DNA from: DAHUYF01 sp035509275
GTDB taxonomy: Bacteria > Pseudomonadota > Alphaproteobacteria > ATCC43930 > CGMCC-115725
Assembly: GCA_035509275.1 (NCBI GenBank)
Contig: DATJLU010000117.1
Location: 62,001-126,000, forward strand
Direction of reading: 5' to 3'
DNA length: 64,000 bases
Notes under the pieces: generated by a model
Told to the model about the DNA's origin: nothing
The model's database searches: none
The model's input: the letters and a program-made list of their open reading frames with translations, nothing else
In this document: positions 18,669 through 26,830 of the stretch, piece after piece
Layout: the number at the start of each line of letters is the position of its first letter
Numbering within the stretch: the first letter of the stretch is position 1
Program-made: the position numbers and the translations under genes

Positions 18669-20171
18669 TCACATCGTCCGCACTTTCTCCAGGAAGCGAT
18701 CGACCCTGCCTTCGAGGTCCTTCGCCTGCCCTGAGAGCGACTGCGATTCGGAGAGGACGCTGGCCGCGTTTTGGCCGGTGTCGGATGCTGCCGCGGTGAC
18801 GCCGCCGATGTTCTGCGACACTTCGCGGGTGGCGGCCGTCTGCTCCTCGACCGCGCTCGAGATCGAGGTGCTGATCTCGCTGACCTGCGCAATGATCCGG
18901 GCGATTTCGCGGATGGCGCCGGCGGCGCCGTGGCTGCAATCCTGGATGCCCTTGATTTGCGCCGAGATTTCTTCCGTCGCCTTCGCGGTTTGCGTGGCCA
19001 GCGACTTGACTTCCGAGGCGACCACCGCAAAGCCTTTGCCGGCTTCACCCGCGCGTGCCGCCTCGATCGTGGCGTTGAGCGCCAGCAGATTGGTCTGACC
19101 GGCGATATTGGCAATCAGCTCGCTGACATCGCCGATCTTGGACGCGGCGCTGACGAGGTCGCCGACCATCTTTTCCGACTTCTCCGCCTCGTCGACGGCC
19201 ACCCCGACGATGCGGGTGGATTCGGTGATCTGGCGCGAGATCTCGCCGACCGAGGCAGTCAGCTCCTCGGCGGCGGTTGAGACGGTCGAGGACTGGTTGT
19301 TGGTCTGTTCGGCGGCGGCCGCCAGCGACCCGGCCGCGCTTTGCATGGCCCCGGCGGAGGTGGAGAGCGCCCCGACCAGGCCCTTGACGCCGGACTCGAA
19401 ATCCTGCGCCAGGGCGGCGTTTTCCTGCTTGCGCTTGGACAGGTCGACGGCGAATTTGACCACCTTCCAGAGCTTGCCATTGAGGTCGAGAACCGGGTTG
19501 TAGGTGGCTTCGATCCACACGACCTTGCCGTGCTTGCCGATGCGCTTGTACTGGGCGGCCTGGTATTTTCCCTGCCGCAGGCTTTCCCAGAACTGCCGGT
19601 ATTCGGCGCTGTCCTTGTAGGCGGGCTCGACGAACAGGCTGTGGTGCCGGCCCTTGATCTCCTCGAGCGTGTAGCCGAGAAGCGTCAGGAAGTTCTCGTT
19701 CGCGGTGAGGATCGTCCCGTCCAGGGCGAATTCGATGACGGCCTGGGACCGGCTGATCGCCTCCGCTTTGCCCGCGAGGTCGGCGTAGACCGCCTTTTGC
19801 TTGGACACATCGGTGGCGAATTTGACCACCTTGTAGGGGCGTCCCTGCCGGTCGAGAATCGGGTTGTAGGAAGCCTCGATCCAGACTTCCCGCCCGCCTT
19901 TGCCGAGGCGCTTGTACTGCGCCATTTGATATTCGCCGCGGCCGAGCTTTTGCCAGAACTGCCGGTATTCGGCGCTGTCCTTGTAGGCGGGCTCGACGAA
20001 CATGCTGTGGTGCCGGCCCTTGATCTCCGCCAGCGTGTAGCCCATCGCCTTGAGGAAGTTCTGATTGGCGGTGAGGACGGTTCCGTCCAGCGTGAATTCG
20101 ATGGTCGCCTGCGACCGGTCCAGCGCAGCCAGGATCGCGGCCTTGTCGCCGCCGGGGAGGAGAGCTGTCAT
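18669..20171 (-). CDS. Soluble chemoreceptor with two near-identical PAS domains
   Basis: A 500-aa methyl-accepting chemotaxis-type protein without transmembrane segments or HAMP. PAS1 (about 20-125) and PAS2 (about 140-245) are near copies: both contain GRHHS-FVEPAYKDSAEYRQFW and a V(V)WIEA(S/T)YNP strand, so they arose by recent duplication. The C-terminal signalling domain has the conserved hairpin tip NIAGQTNLLALNATIEAARAG and EVKSLATQTAKATEEI. Such receptors often sense redox or flavin/haem ligands in the cytoplasm; that is inference. The start MTALLPGGD is chosen over an upstream Met. A tandem 17-base repeat lies 57-94 bases upstream. Confidence 0.9.
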   Translation of the reverse strand: MTALLPGGDKAAILAALDRSQATIEFTLDGTVLTANQNFLKAMGYTLAEIKGRHHSMFVEPAYKDSAEYRQFWQKLGRGEYQMAQYKRLGKGGREVWIEASYNPILDRQGRPYKVVKFATDVSKQKAVYADLAGKAEAISRSQAVIEFALDGTILTANENFLTLLGYTLEEIKGRHHSLFVEPAYKDSAEYRQFWESLRQGKYQAAQYKRIGKHGKVVWIEATYNPVLDLNGKLWKVVKFAVDLSKRKQENAALAQDFESGVKGLVGALSTSAGAMQSAAGSLAAAAEQTNNQSSTVSTAAEELTASVGEISRQITESTRIVGVAVDEAEKSEKMVGDLVSAASKIGDVSELIANIAGQTNLLALNATIEAARAGEAGKGFAVVASEVKSLATQTAKATEEISAQIKGIQDCSHGAAGAIREIARIIAQVSEISTSISSAVEEQTAATREVSQNIGGVTAAASDTGQNAASVLSESQSLSGQAKDLEGRVDRFLEKVRTM

Positions 20172-20227
20172 CTGGTTTGCCTTTCCACCGCGATGCTCGG
20201 ATCCACGCTCGACGTTTTTGCCAATTG

Positions 20228-20265
20228 GGGTGCACCAGATAATCAATCGGGTGCACTACATAATC
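20228..20265. promoter_or_regulatory. Tandem 17-base operator-like repeat upstream of the chemoreceptor
   Basis: GGGTGCACCAGATAATC at 20228-20244 and GGGTGCACTACATAATC at 20249-20265 differ at two bases and repeat with a 21-base period, two helical turns. Each contains the palindrome GTGCAC. They lie 57-94 bases upstream of the chemoreceptor ATG, a position that suits an activator or repressor binding site. Confidence 0.6.
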
Positions 20266-20772
20266 TTGAGCACAATTGTCTAAATAACCCGTAAAATGGG
20301 CGTTTCCCGTGCCCATGCTTGGCGTACGCTGAACAATGGTGGTCGACTAATCCCGCGCCGCCGCAGCGGCGTGGCGGGTTCGGCGTATGCCGTCGCCCAA
20401 TTCTTAGGCGGACAAAACCGGCGACAGTCCAGTGCTCCAGCGCGACCGGTGCGCGAAGAGCATCAGAACATGGAGCGCAGTCCCAGCGTGCCCGCGCATG
20501 GCGGCGGCAGCGCCACATGGCGGACCAAGGGGTCACGAGACGACCCCGCGGCGTCTTGGGCGGCGTGTCCCCGTCGCAGTCCGGGCGATCGATTCGGTTC
20601 TTGCGCATCAAATCTGGACAGGGCGCGGGGATGAGTGATCACTATGGTGCCTATCGATGCTTGACGCGGCTCGACGGGGTCCGCGGCCGGAGGCGACAGC
20701 GACAGGGCGAGGGTGCTGGCGTGCGGTCGCGAGCTGCCTGCCGGTGGCGTCAAGCGGCGCGGTCAGCCGGAA
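20266..20772. other. Intergenic region between chemoreceptor and S41 protease
   Basis: About 500 bases with no convincing gene. The reading frames crossing it on the plus strand are Arg-rich and resemble shadows. A perfect 10-base palindrome AGTGATCACT lies near 20634-20643. It presumably contains the promoters of both divergent genes. I see no tRNA, small RNA with terminator, or mobile-element end. Confidence 0.5.
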
Positions 20773-22128
20773 ATGCTCATGCTCATTTTGGGACGCCGGT
20801 CACGTATCCTTGCCGCTCTTGCGGTTTCGGCGCTGTTCCTGATGCTGATTTCGAGCTGCGGCGCGGAGCATACATCGCCGCCGGCTTCCCGCGAGGCGAC
20901 GGACTTGGCGCTGATCCACAAGGTCGTCGGCCAGGTCCAGCAAAGCTACGTCCGGCCGGTCGACACCGACGCGCTTCTGTCGGATGCCGTCAAAGGCATG
21001 GTCAGCCATCTCGACCCGCACTCCGAATATCTGGACGAGCAAGAATACCAGGACATGATGAGTGACAGCCGCGGCGAGATCGAAGGCATCGGCGTCGACA
21101 TCGATCAGGTGAAGGGCGCGCTGCTGGTGGTCACCGCGGTCGACGGTAGCCCCGCCGCCCGCGCCGGGATCCGCTCCGGCGATCGCATTCTGAAACTCGA
21201 TCAGCAACCGATCAGCGGTTGGACCATTGACGCGTTGATGCATCGGCTGCGCGGCCCGGCGGGAACCACCGTCACACTCACCATCGCACGCGATCATCAG
21301 GCATCCTTCACGGTCGCCGTGACCCGCGCGCTGGTTCACTTCACCTCGGTAGCGTCGGCTCTCGAGCCGAACGAGGTCGGCTATGTCCGAATCAGCCAGT
21401 TCACGGAGAGCACTCCGGCCGAGCTCACCGACGCCATTGCGCGGCTGAAGCAGGGGCGACGCCTCAAAGGCTTCGTCCTCGATCTGCGCGACGATCCCGG
21501 CGGCCTGCTCGACTCCGCCGTGACCGTCGCCTCGGACTTTCTCGACGGCGGCACGGTGGTCGCAACGCATGGCCGCAGCGACGAGGACGATGACGTCTAT
21601 ACCGCGCCGGACCAGGGCGACCTCATCCGCGGCACGCCGATGGCGGTGCTGATCAACGGCTATTCCGCATCGGCCGCCGAAATCGTCGCAGGCGCGCTGC
21701 AAGATCGGCATCGCGCCGCCGTGCTTGGGACGCGAAGCTTCGGCAAGGGGTCCGTCCAGACGATTTTTCCCCTGGAAGGCCACGGCGCGCTTCGGCTGAC
21801 CACGGCGCTCTATTTCACGCCGTCGGGCCGCTCGATCCAGGGCAACGGCATCACCCCGGACATCGTCGTTCCGCTTCCACGCGACAAGCGCGAGGCGGGC
21901 GCGGTGGTAACGCATGAGGGGGACTTGCCGGGCGCGCTGACGGCCGCGGCTTTGGAGGGGACGAACCCGGCGGGGCCGGCAGCGCCGAGCCAAAGGCTGG
22001 TGGCGAGTGAGGATGAAGCACCCATCGATCCCGCGATCATCGGCACGCCGATGGATGATCAACTCGAGGCTGCCCTGAGGCTCGTCGCAAGCCATGCGAC
22101 GATGCGGATGGGGCTTTCCTCGCACTGA
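20773..22128 (+). CDS. S41 family C-terminal processing protease, predicted lipoprotein
   Basis: A 451-aa serine protease of the CtpA/Prc family. The N-terminus has a hydrophobic stretch ending in the lipobox LISSC (Cys29), which predicts a lipid-anchored protein; many alphaproteobacterial CtpA proteins instead have a cleaved signal. A PDZ domain follows (about 100-185, with GIGVDIDQVKG and AARAGIRSGDRIL). The catalytic dyad is Ser300 in GYSASAAEIVAGAL and Lys325 in SFGKGSVQ, with the normal 25-residue spacing. Residues 66-90 (SDAVKGMVSHLDPHSEYL) are typical. Two Met codons are possible starts, at 20773 and 20779, and neither has a clear ribosome site. Confidence 0.9.
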   Translation: MLMLILGRRSRILAALAVSALFLMLISSCGAEHTSPPASREATDLALIHKVVGQVQQSYVRPVDTDALLSDAVKGMVSHLDPHSEYLDEQEYQDMMSDSRGEIEGIGVDIDQVKGALLVVTAVDGSPAARAGIRSGDRILKLDQQPISGWTIDALMHRLRGPAGTTVTLTIARDHQASFTVAVTRALVHFTSVASALEPNEVGYVRISQFTESTPAELTDAIARLKQGRRLKGFVLDLRDDPGGLLDSAVTVASDFLDGGTVVATHGRSDEDDDVYTAPDQGDLIRGTPMAVLINGYSASAAEIVAGALQDRHRAAVLGTRSFGKGSVQTIFPLEGHGALRLTTALYFTPSGRSIQGNGITPDIVVPLPRDKREAGAVVTHEGDLPGALTAAALEGTNPAGPAAPSQRLVASEDEAPIDPAIIGTPMDDQLEAALRLVASHATMRMGLSSH

Positions 22129-22241
22129 CCGTCCGTGGCCGTTCGAAGACGCAGGCGCGCCCCACCCCCTTACGAGGTCGTTCGCGATAGCCAGGCGCGA
22201 TGGTAAGCTGACGCTGCGGCTCTACTCGGCGGGAGCGGGTC

Positions 22242-22703
22242 GTGGCCAGAAAGCAAAAGCCGGCGACGGCGCGGTGGGTCGAGACCTTCAAAGGCGCGGT
22301 TCTCGCCTCGGAATACGATGCCGAGGCGTATATGAACTCGCAGATGTATGTCTCGCGCTTCGACCAGGCGACGTGGTTTCTACTGCAATCCATCGGCCTG
22401 ACGCCCGACCGCATCAAGAAGCAAAAGCTCCGCGTCGCCATCGTTCGGGAGAACTACCAGTTCCTGGCGGAGCTGCGGGGCGGCGAGTTGCTCACGATAA
22501 AGAGCGGCTTCTTTGCGGTCGGCGGCAAGTATATCCGCTTCATCCATCAGATGTTCAACAGCGTGACGGCGCGCATGGTCGCGACCAGCGACTGCACCGC
22601 GGTCCTGGCCAGCGTCGCGTCGGGCAAGAGTGTTCCCCTGTCCGGCAGCCTGAGGAAGGCGGCGGAGACGCATCTTGTGAGCAAACCGGGGAGGGCGGCG
22701 TAG
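22242..22703 (+). CDS. Hotdog-fold acyl-CoA thioesterase-like protein
   Basis: A 153-aa protein resembling the 4-hydroxybenzoyl-CoA/betainyl-CoA thioesterase branch of hotdog proteins. The stretch NSQMYVSRFDQATWFLLQSIGL is the usual first motif with its Asp and long helix, followed by VRENYQFLAELRGGELL and IRFIHQMFNS. The start codon is GTG at 22242. It lies 113 bases after the protease gene on the same strand and is convergent with the histidine kinase gene. The substrate is unknown. Confidence 0.75.
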   Translation: MARKQKPATARWVETFKGAVLASEYDAEAYMNSQMYVSRFDQATWFLLQSIGLTPDRIKKQKLRVAIVRENYQFLAELRGGELLTIKSGFFAVGGKYIRFIHQMFNSVTARMVATSDCTAVLASVASGKSVPLSGSLRKAAETHLVSKPGRAA

Positions 22704-22727
22704 TCCCTGCAGAGAGGGGCGGCGACG

Positions 22728-24083
22728 TCACGCCGGGTCTTGCCTGCCGCCGGATACCGGCAATCTCACCACGACCCGCAGCCCGCTGGGCACGCGGTTC
22801 GCCAAGTCGATTTGCCCGCCGTGAAGCTCGACGATCGTGCGGGCGATCGAGAGACCGAGGCCGAAGCCGCCGGGTGCCGCGCCGCGCGCGCGGTCCAGAC
22901 GGTAAAAGGGATCGAAAACCTTGTCCTTTTCGGCATCGGGGATGCCGGGTCCGTCGTCATCGAGGGTGATCACCGCATTCCCGCTGCCGTCGCGGGCGAG
23001 ATCCACGGTGGTCGTGGCGGCGTATTTGATCGCGTTCTCCAGCAGGTTCGTGACCGCGCGCGTCACCAACCCCGGACGGCAACGGGCCGGAAGGTTCGCC
23101 GCGCCGACATAGCGCACGTCATACCCCGTATCGCTGAACTCATCGCAGGCGGATTGGAGAAGCGAGGCCAGATCGACGGCGACGATCGGCTCGTCGCGTG
23201 CACCGTCGCGCAAAAAGGACAGCGCCGAGGAGACCATCGCATCCATCTGATCGAGGTCGCGCAGCATTTTCCGCTGTTCATCCTTGGCGTCGACGACGGC
23301 CTCCACCCGCAGGCGCAGCCGTGTGATCGGCGTGCGCAAATCGTGGCTGATGGCGGCGAGGGTTCGTGTCCGGTCTTCGATAAAGCGCTGCACCTGTTCC
23401 TGCATTTTATTGAAGCTGCGCGCGGCGCGTTGCAGTTCGACCGGACCCTGCTCGGGCAAGGGCGGCGCGGCGCGCTCATTGCCGAGCCGCTCGGCGGCCT
23501 CCGAAAAGGCGCGCAAGGGGGCCGTCACGCGACGCGTCGTCCACAAGGTGAGAAAGATCAGCGCGACGCTCAGAAAGGGGACATAGAACAGGAACCCGCC
23601 GATTCCGAATGCGACGATGTTGGGCGGCCGCGGCATCTCGACATCGAGGCGCACCGCCGTGCCGTCGCCAAGCCGCGCGCGAACCAATATGCCGTGCGTC
23701 GGATAGGGGGCCTCGGTTGCGGCCACTTGCACAGGCGCCAGGTTGCCGAGCCGCGTCTCGAGATCGCGGCGAAACGGCGTCGCCTCCGGAGATTTCGAGG
23801 CCGATGCAAAGCCTGCCGCGTCCCCCAAGCGAACGCGGATATCTCCTCGCGGAAGCGCGGCAGCGACGCGCGACCGATCCGCTGCCGGCAAGGCGTCGAG
23901 CAAGTTGAGGATCAACGCGACGCGGTCGACGACGTCCAAAGGCGAAGGCGGCGGCGCGTGGCGCGGCGCCAAGAAGACGGCCAGCGATGTGGTGAGGAGC
24001 TGCGAGACGAAGAGCGCCAAGATCACGCAGGCAGCAATCTGGGCGGCGAGTCGCCGCGGCCAAAACCGGATACGCCACCTCAC
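22728..24083 (-). CDS. Sensor histidine kinase of the EnvZ/TctE type
   Basis: A 451-aa membrane histidine kinase. One transmembrane segment spans about residues 13-38 and a second about 158-184, with a periplasmic sensor region of about 120 residues between them. HAMP follows (TTRRVTAPLRAFSEAAERL). The phosphorylated His is His247 in ISHDLRTPITRLRLR. The ATPase domain has Asn350 in NLLENAIKY, DDDGPGIPD, and GFGLGLSIA. The start is a GTG whose bases overlap the regulator's stop (GTGA), so the two are translationally coupled. The longer open frame upstream is the regulator read out of frame. The signal is unknown; neighbours suggest calcium or envelope stress. Confidence 0.93.
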   Translation of the reverse strand: MRWRIRFWPRRLAAQIAACVILALFVSQLLTTSLAVFLAPRHAPPPSPLDVVDRVALILNLLDALPAADRSRVAAALPRGDIRVRLGDAAGFASASKSPEATPFRRDLETRLGNLAPVQVAATEAPYPTHGILVRARLGDGTAVRLDVEMPRPPNIVAFGIGGFLFYVPFLSVALIFLTLWTTRRVTAPLRAFSEAAERLGNERAAPPLPEQGPVELQRAARSFNKMQEQVQRFIEDRTRTLAAISHDLRTPITRLRLRVEAVVDAKDEQRKMLRDLDQMDAMVSSALSFLRDGARDEPIVAVDLASLLQSACDEFSDTGYDVRYVGAANLPARCRPGLVTRAVTNLLENAIKYAATTTVDLARDGSGNAVITLDDDGPGIPDAEKDKVFDPFYRLDRARGAAPGGFGLGLSIARTIVELHGGQIDLANRVPSGLRVVVRLPVSGGRQDPA

Positions 24084-24799
24084 GCCAGGGCAACCTCCGC
24101 CGCAAAGAAATATCCGCCGGAGCGTACCGTGGTGATGATTTTGGGATTTTTGGGGTCGGGTTCGATCTTGCGGCGGAGCCGGCTGATGCGGATATCGACG
24201 CTGCGATCCCCCGCGTCGGCCGCCCGGCCGACCGTCAAATCGAGCAGTTGCTCGCGGCTCAGCACGCGCTGAGGATGCTGGCACAGCGCCACCAGCAGAT
24301 CGAATTCGCCGGAGGTGAGCACGACCAGGGTGTCGTCCGGCGCCTGGAGCTGACGCTTGGCGAGATCGAGCCGCCAGCCCTCGAAGGTCATAACCCGCAA
24401 GGGCACGGCGCGCGCATCGTAGGGCAGGCTCGACGCCCGCCGCATCACCGCCCGCATCCGCGCCAGCAGCTCGCGCTGGTTGAAGGGCTTTGCAACATAA
24501 TCGTCGGCGCCCATTTCGAGGCCGATGATGCGGTCCGTCTCTTCGCCGAGCGCCGTCAGCAGGATGACTGGAATGTTCGACTCGATGCGCAGCCGCCGGC
24601 ACAGCTCGAGGCCGTCCTCGCCCGGCAGCATGACGTCGAGCACGACGATGTCGATGCCGCTCTCGGACAGCGCGCGCCGCATCGCCCTGCCGTCCGGCAC
24701 CATGGAGACGCGGAAGCCGTGCTTCGCCAGAAAGCGCGACAGCAATCCGCCGATCTCGCGATCATCTTCGACGATGAGACAATGCGGCGTGCGCTCCAT
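24080..24799 (-). CDS. OmpR-family response regulator
   Basis: A 239-aa regulator with an N-terminal receiver and a C-terminal winged helix. The phosphoacceptor is Asp55 in VVLDVMLPGEDG, with EDD at residues 11-13, the Thr in ILLTALG and the Lys in VAKPFNQRELLARM. The DNA-binding part has RSVDIRISRLRRKIEPDP and VRSGGYFF. It is the first gene of the regulator-kinase operon. A 10-base-spaced direct repeat (TGTAAC/TATTTC) lies 44 bases upstream of its ATG and recurs before the gene at 26303, so autoregulation is likely. Confidence 0.94.
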   Translation of the reverse strand: MERTPHCLIVEDDREIGGLLSRFLAKHGFRVSMVPDGRAMRRALSESGIDIVVLDVMLPGEDGLELCRRLRIESNIPVILLTALGEETDRIIGLEMGADDYVAKPFNQRELLARMRAVMRRASSLPYDARAVPLRVMTFEGWRLDLAKRQLQAPDDTLVVLTSGEFDLLVALCQHPQRVLSREQLLDLTVGRAADAGDRSVDIRISRLRRKIEPDPKNPKIITTVRSGGYFFAAEVALA

Positions 24800-24842
24800 G
24801 GGAGAGACGTAACATGCTCGCGCCCGCGTTGCAGACGATTAT

Positions 24843-24863
24843 TGTAACAAAGTATTTCGGCGC
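24843..24863 (+). promoter_or_regulatory. Putative response-regulator box 1
   Basis: TGTAAC at 24843-24848 and TATTTC at 24853-24858, half-sites 10 bases apart, followed by GGCGC. The same layout TGTAAC-N4-TGTTTCGGCGC occurs at 26133-26153. Direct half-sites one helical turn apart are the normal target of OmpR-family dimers. The box lies 44 bases upstream of the regulator gene in the divergent control region. Confidence 0.6.
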
Positions 24864-24918
24864 CCAAGTTGCGGTCGGGTATCGACGCGCGGCCGACTCG
24901 CTGCGCATCTCGCGGCGA

Positions 24919-24963
24919 TGTTTCAATATATTTCGATCGGGGGCGATCGAAATGCATCGAAAC
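24919..24963. promoter_or_regulatory. Large imperfect inverted repeat with TTTC half-sites between regulator and EF-hand genes
   Basis: Left arm GTTTCAATATATTTCGATCG (24920-24939) and the reverse complement of the right arm (24944-24963) agree at 16 of 20 positions around a GGGG centre. Each arm also contains two TTTC-type half-sites 10 bases apart, like box 1. It therefore looks like two regulator boxes facing each other in the 377-base divergent control region of the regulator and EF-hand genes. The rest of that region (24800-25176) is AT-richer and has no gene. Confidence 0.6.
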
Positions 24964-25176
24964 GCAAATGAAATCCTTCTACATTGCGGAGAAATGCGTT
25001 TCTTCGTCACGCTGGGAAAATAATTCCAGAATCAAGACCTGAAAATGCCGAGCGCGCTTCTTGTCGCGCCGCTGCTCTTCAACGGTTCCGCCGATTTTTC
25101 GCTGGCACGCAACTTGCCAGCTTAGTCGTTGCACGCTTTCGCGCCAGGCGAAAGCGCGAAACGGAGGAGCAAGCGA

Positions 25177-26055
25177 ATGTCTTCCATCTCGGCATTGGAT
25201 GGCGGTCTCTCCGCCTATTACGCCAATCTCTCACAGACGCTTTTCAACAAGATCGATTCCAGCGGCGATGGTTCGATCACCAAGTCCGAACTCGAAAACG
25301 CCGTCACCGCCGCCGGCGGCACGACCGCGTCGGCGGATGCGCTCTATGCCGAGCTCGATCCGAACGGCACCGGCAGCGTCAGCGAATCGCAGTTTGCCAA
25401 TTCGGTTCAATCGCTGTTCAGTTCCGATATGAGCGCGCAGCTCATTTCGGCTCAAGAACAGGGGCAGAGCGCCACTTCGCTGGGAGGCGGATTTGCCCAA
25501 CAGCTGTTCTCGCAGCTCGACGGCAATAGCGATGGCACGCTCACCAAAACGCAGCTCGAGCAGGCGGTGACGAAGAATGGCGGAACGACGCAAGCGGCCG
25601 ATGCGCTCTGGGCACAGCTCGATCCGAGCGGCGCAAGCTCGATCACCGAGCAGCAATTCGCCGCGAACCTGCCCCAGCCCGGCAGCGATTCCGACGGCAG
25701 CGACAGCGGGAATGGCGTGCAGGATGCGATGGCTGCGCTCCTGAAGACCATGCCGCCTCCGCCGCCCCCGCCAAGCGAGAGCGGCGGCGCCAGCGGGTCG
25801 ACCACGTCCACCGCCGCCAGCGGCGATACCTCGGACGCAAACAGCGCCGTGAGCGCGTTGCAAGACCTGATCCAGGCCGAGGACTCGTCCTCATCGTCGA
25901 CGAGCACGGCGTCTGGGGGAAACAGCGCGCAGGATGCGTTGTTGTCGCTGCTCAACCAGGATGGTGCGTCCGGCACGAGCCTCTTGGGTAGTCTCGGCTA
26001 CGCCACGGTGTCGCAGTGGCTGCAGCCTCAATCCGGCAATTCGGTGCTGGTCTGA
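25177..26055 (+). CDS. EF-hand protein with four calcium-binding loops and low-complexity tail
   Basis: A 292-aa protein with two pairs of EF-hand loops: DSSGDGSITKSE (27-38), DPNGTGSVSESQ (61-72), DGNSDGTLTKTQ (115-126) and DPSGASSITEQQ (149-160). Loop 1 is canonical with Glu at position 12; loops 2-4 have Gln there, which usually lowers affinity. After a proline run (about residue 196) the tail is rich in Ser, Thr, Asp and Gly. No Sec signal is evident. The start is set by ACGGAGGAG just upstream. Its divergent neighbour is the two-component system, and a strong terminator follows the stop. Role inferred: calcium binding or sensing. Confidence 0.88.
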   Translation: MSSISALDGGLSAYYANLSQTLFNKIDSSGDGSITKSELENAVTAAGGTTASADALYAELDPNGTGSVSESQFANSVQSLFSSDMSAQLISAQEQGQSATSLGGGFAQQLFSQLDGNSDGTLTKTQLEQAVTKNGGTTQAADALWAQLDPSGASSITEQQFAANLPQPGSDSDGSDSGNGVQDAMAALLKTMPPPPPPPSESGGASGSTTSTAASGDTSDANSAVSALQDLIQAEDSSSSSTSTASGGNSAQDALLSLLNQDGASGTSLLGSLGYATVSQWLQPQSGNSVLV

Positions 26056-26063
26056 TGAGATTG

Positions 26064-26100
26064 AGTGCCGCGGGCCGAGCCCGCGGCACTGCTTTCGTTT
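26064..26100 (+). terminator. Terminator after the EF-hand gene
   Basis: Perfect 12-base stem AGTGCCGCGGGC / GCCCGCGGCACT (26064-26090) with a CGA loop, followed by GCTTTCGTTT. It starts 8 bases after the stop. Confidence 0.8.
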
Positions 26101-26132
26101 CCGGCCGACGGCTTGTTGCGGCGAGGAAAAAT

Positions 26133-26153
26133 TGTAACGGCATGTTTCGGCGC
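26133..26153 (+). promoter_or_regulatory. Putative response-regulator box 2
   Basis: TGTAAC at 26133-26138 and TGTTTC at 26143-26148, exactly 10 bases apart, then GGCGC. It matches box 1 at 24843 in both half-sites, spacing and the trailing GGCGC. It lies 170 bases upstream of the gene at 26303. Between box and gene are two hairpins, GCGGCC/GGCCGC (about 26222-26241) and TCCCGTGCC/GGCACGGGA (26256-26276). Confidence 0.6.
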
Positions 26154-26302
26154 GGCTCGCTGAAATCCGGCGTTACCCGATAAGGGCGGCGAAGACCGTC
26201 GCGTTCATCCCGCATTAATGTGCGGCCGGCCAGATTGGCCGCGAAGCACGTTCGATCCCGTGCCTCCGGCACGGGACAAGGTCTCACGAGGAGGGATCAG
26301 CG

Positions 26303-26830
26303 ATGGTCAGCAGCATCGATTCGACGTCAAACAGCAGCACGAGCACGACGCTGCAAAGCCAGCTGCAGCAGGTCAAGACCGAGTTCGACAAGCTCAAGCA
26401 GAGCCTACAATCTGGCGACCTGACAGCAGCGCAACAGGCCTTCGCCGCACTTCAGCAGGACGCGCCGCAAGGCGGGAACAATCCGCTGCAAAGCCAGATC
26501 AATGCGCTCGGCGAGGCGCTGCAGTCGGGCAATCTCTCGTCGGCTCGGCAGGCTTTCGCCGCCCTGCAATCGGCGGCGGCGACGCAGGCGGCGGGAGCGG
26601 GCGCGGGTCAAGGCGCCGGTGGGCCGGGCGGCGCGGGCGGCGGCGCCGGAGCCGGCGGTGGAGCAGGGGGTAGCGGCAGCTCGTCGTCGTCGAAAACCAT
26701 CGTGAGCGAGACCAGCACCACCTCGCCCAACGGCGTGACGACGACCGTCATTACCTATTCGGATGGAACGACGGAGACCACGACGAGCTACGGCCCGCCC
26801 TCAAGCTCGACGCAGAGCGTGACGGCCTAA
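26303..26830 (+). CDS. Low-complexity protein with two LQSG-type helical repeats
   Basis: A 175-aa protein that I cannot name. Two similar helical units appear at about residues 17-52 and 62-90, each containing LQSQ, then LQSG(D/N)L, and ending in QAFAALQ. A Gly/Ala-rich hinge follows (about 93-128), then a Ser/Thr-rich tail (SETSTTSPNGVTTTVITYSD) that may form beta strands. No Sec signal is visible. GAGGAGGGA gives a good ribosome site. The gene follows the EF-hand gene, has its own leader, and shares the regulator box. Its stop overlaps that of the convergent gene by a few bases. Confidence 0.7.
   Translation: MVSSIDSTSNSSTSTTLQSQLQQVKTEFDKLKQSLQSGDLTAAQQAFAALQQDAPQGGNNPLQSQINALGEALQSGNLSSARQAFAALQSAAATQAAGAGAGQGAGGPGGAGGGAGAGGGAGGSGSSSSSKTIVSETSTTSPNGVTTTVITYSDGTTETTTSYGPPSSSTQSVTA

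Noticed and set aside
19045..20316. A minus-strand frame overlapping the chemoreceptor and reading through the tandem repeats (YVVHPIDYLVHP)
   Set aside because: The repeat peptide is only the translation of the tandem operator-like DNA; the chemoreceptor frame is the real one.
20319..21065. Plus-strand frame before the S41 protease
   Set aside because: It is Arg/Gln-rich, has no motif, overlaps the protease in another frame and has no ribosome site.
26303..26830. Type I secretion RTX-like protein
   Set aside because: There are no GGxGxDxUx nonapeptide repeats; the Gly run is a simple low-complexity hinge.
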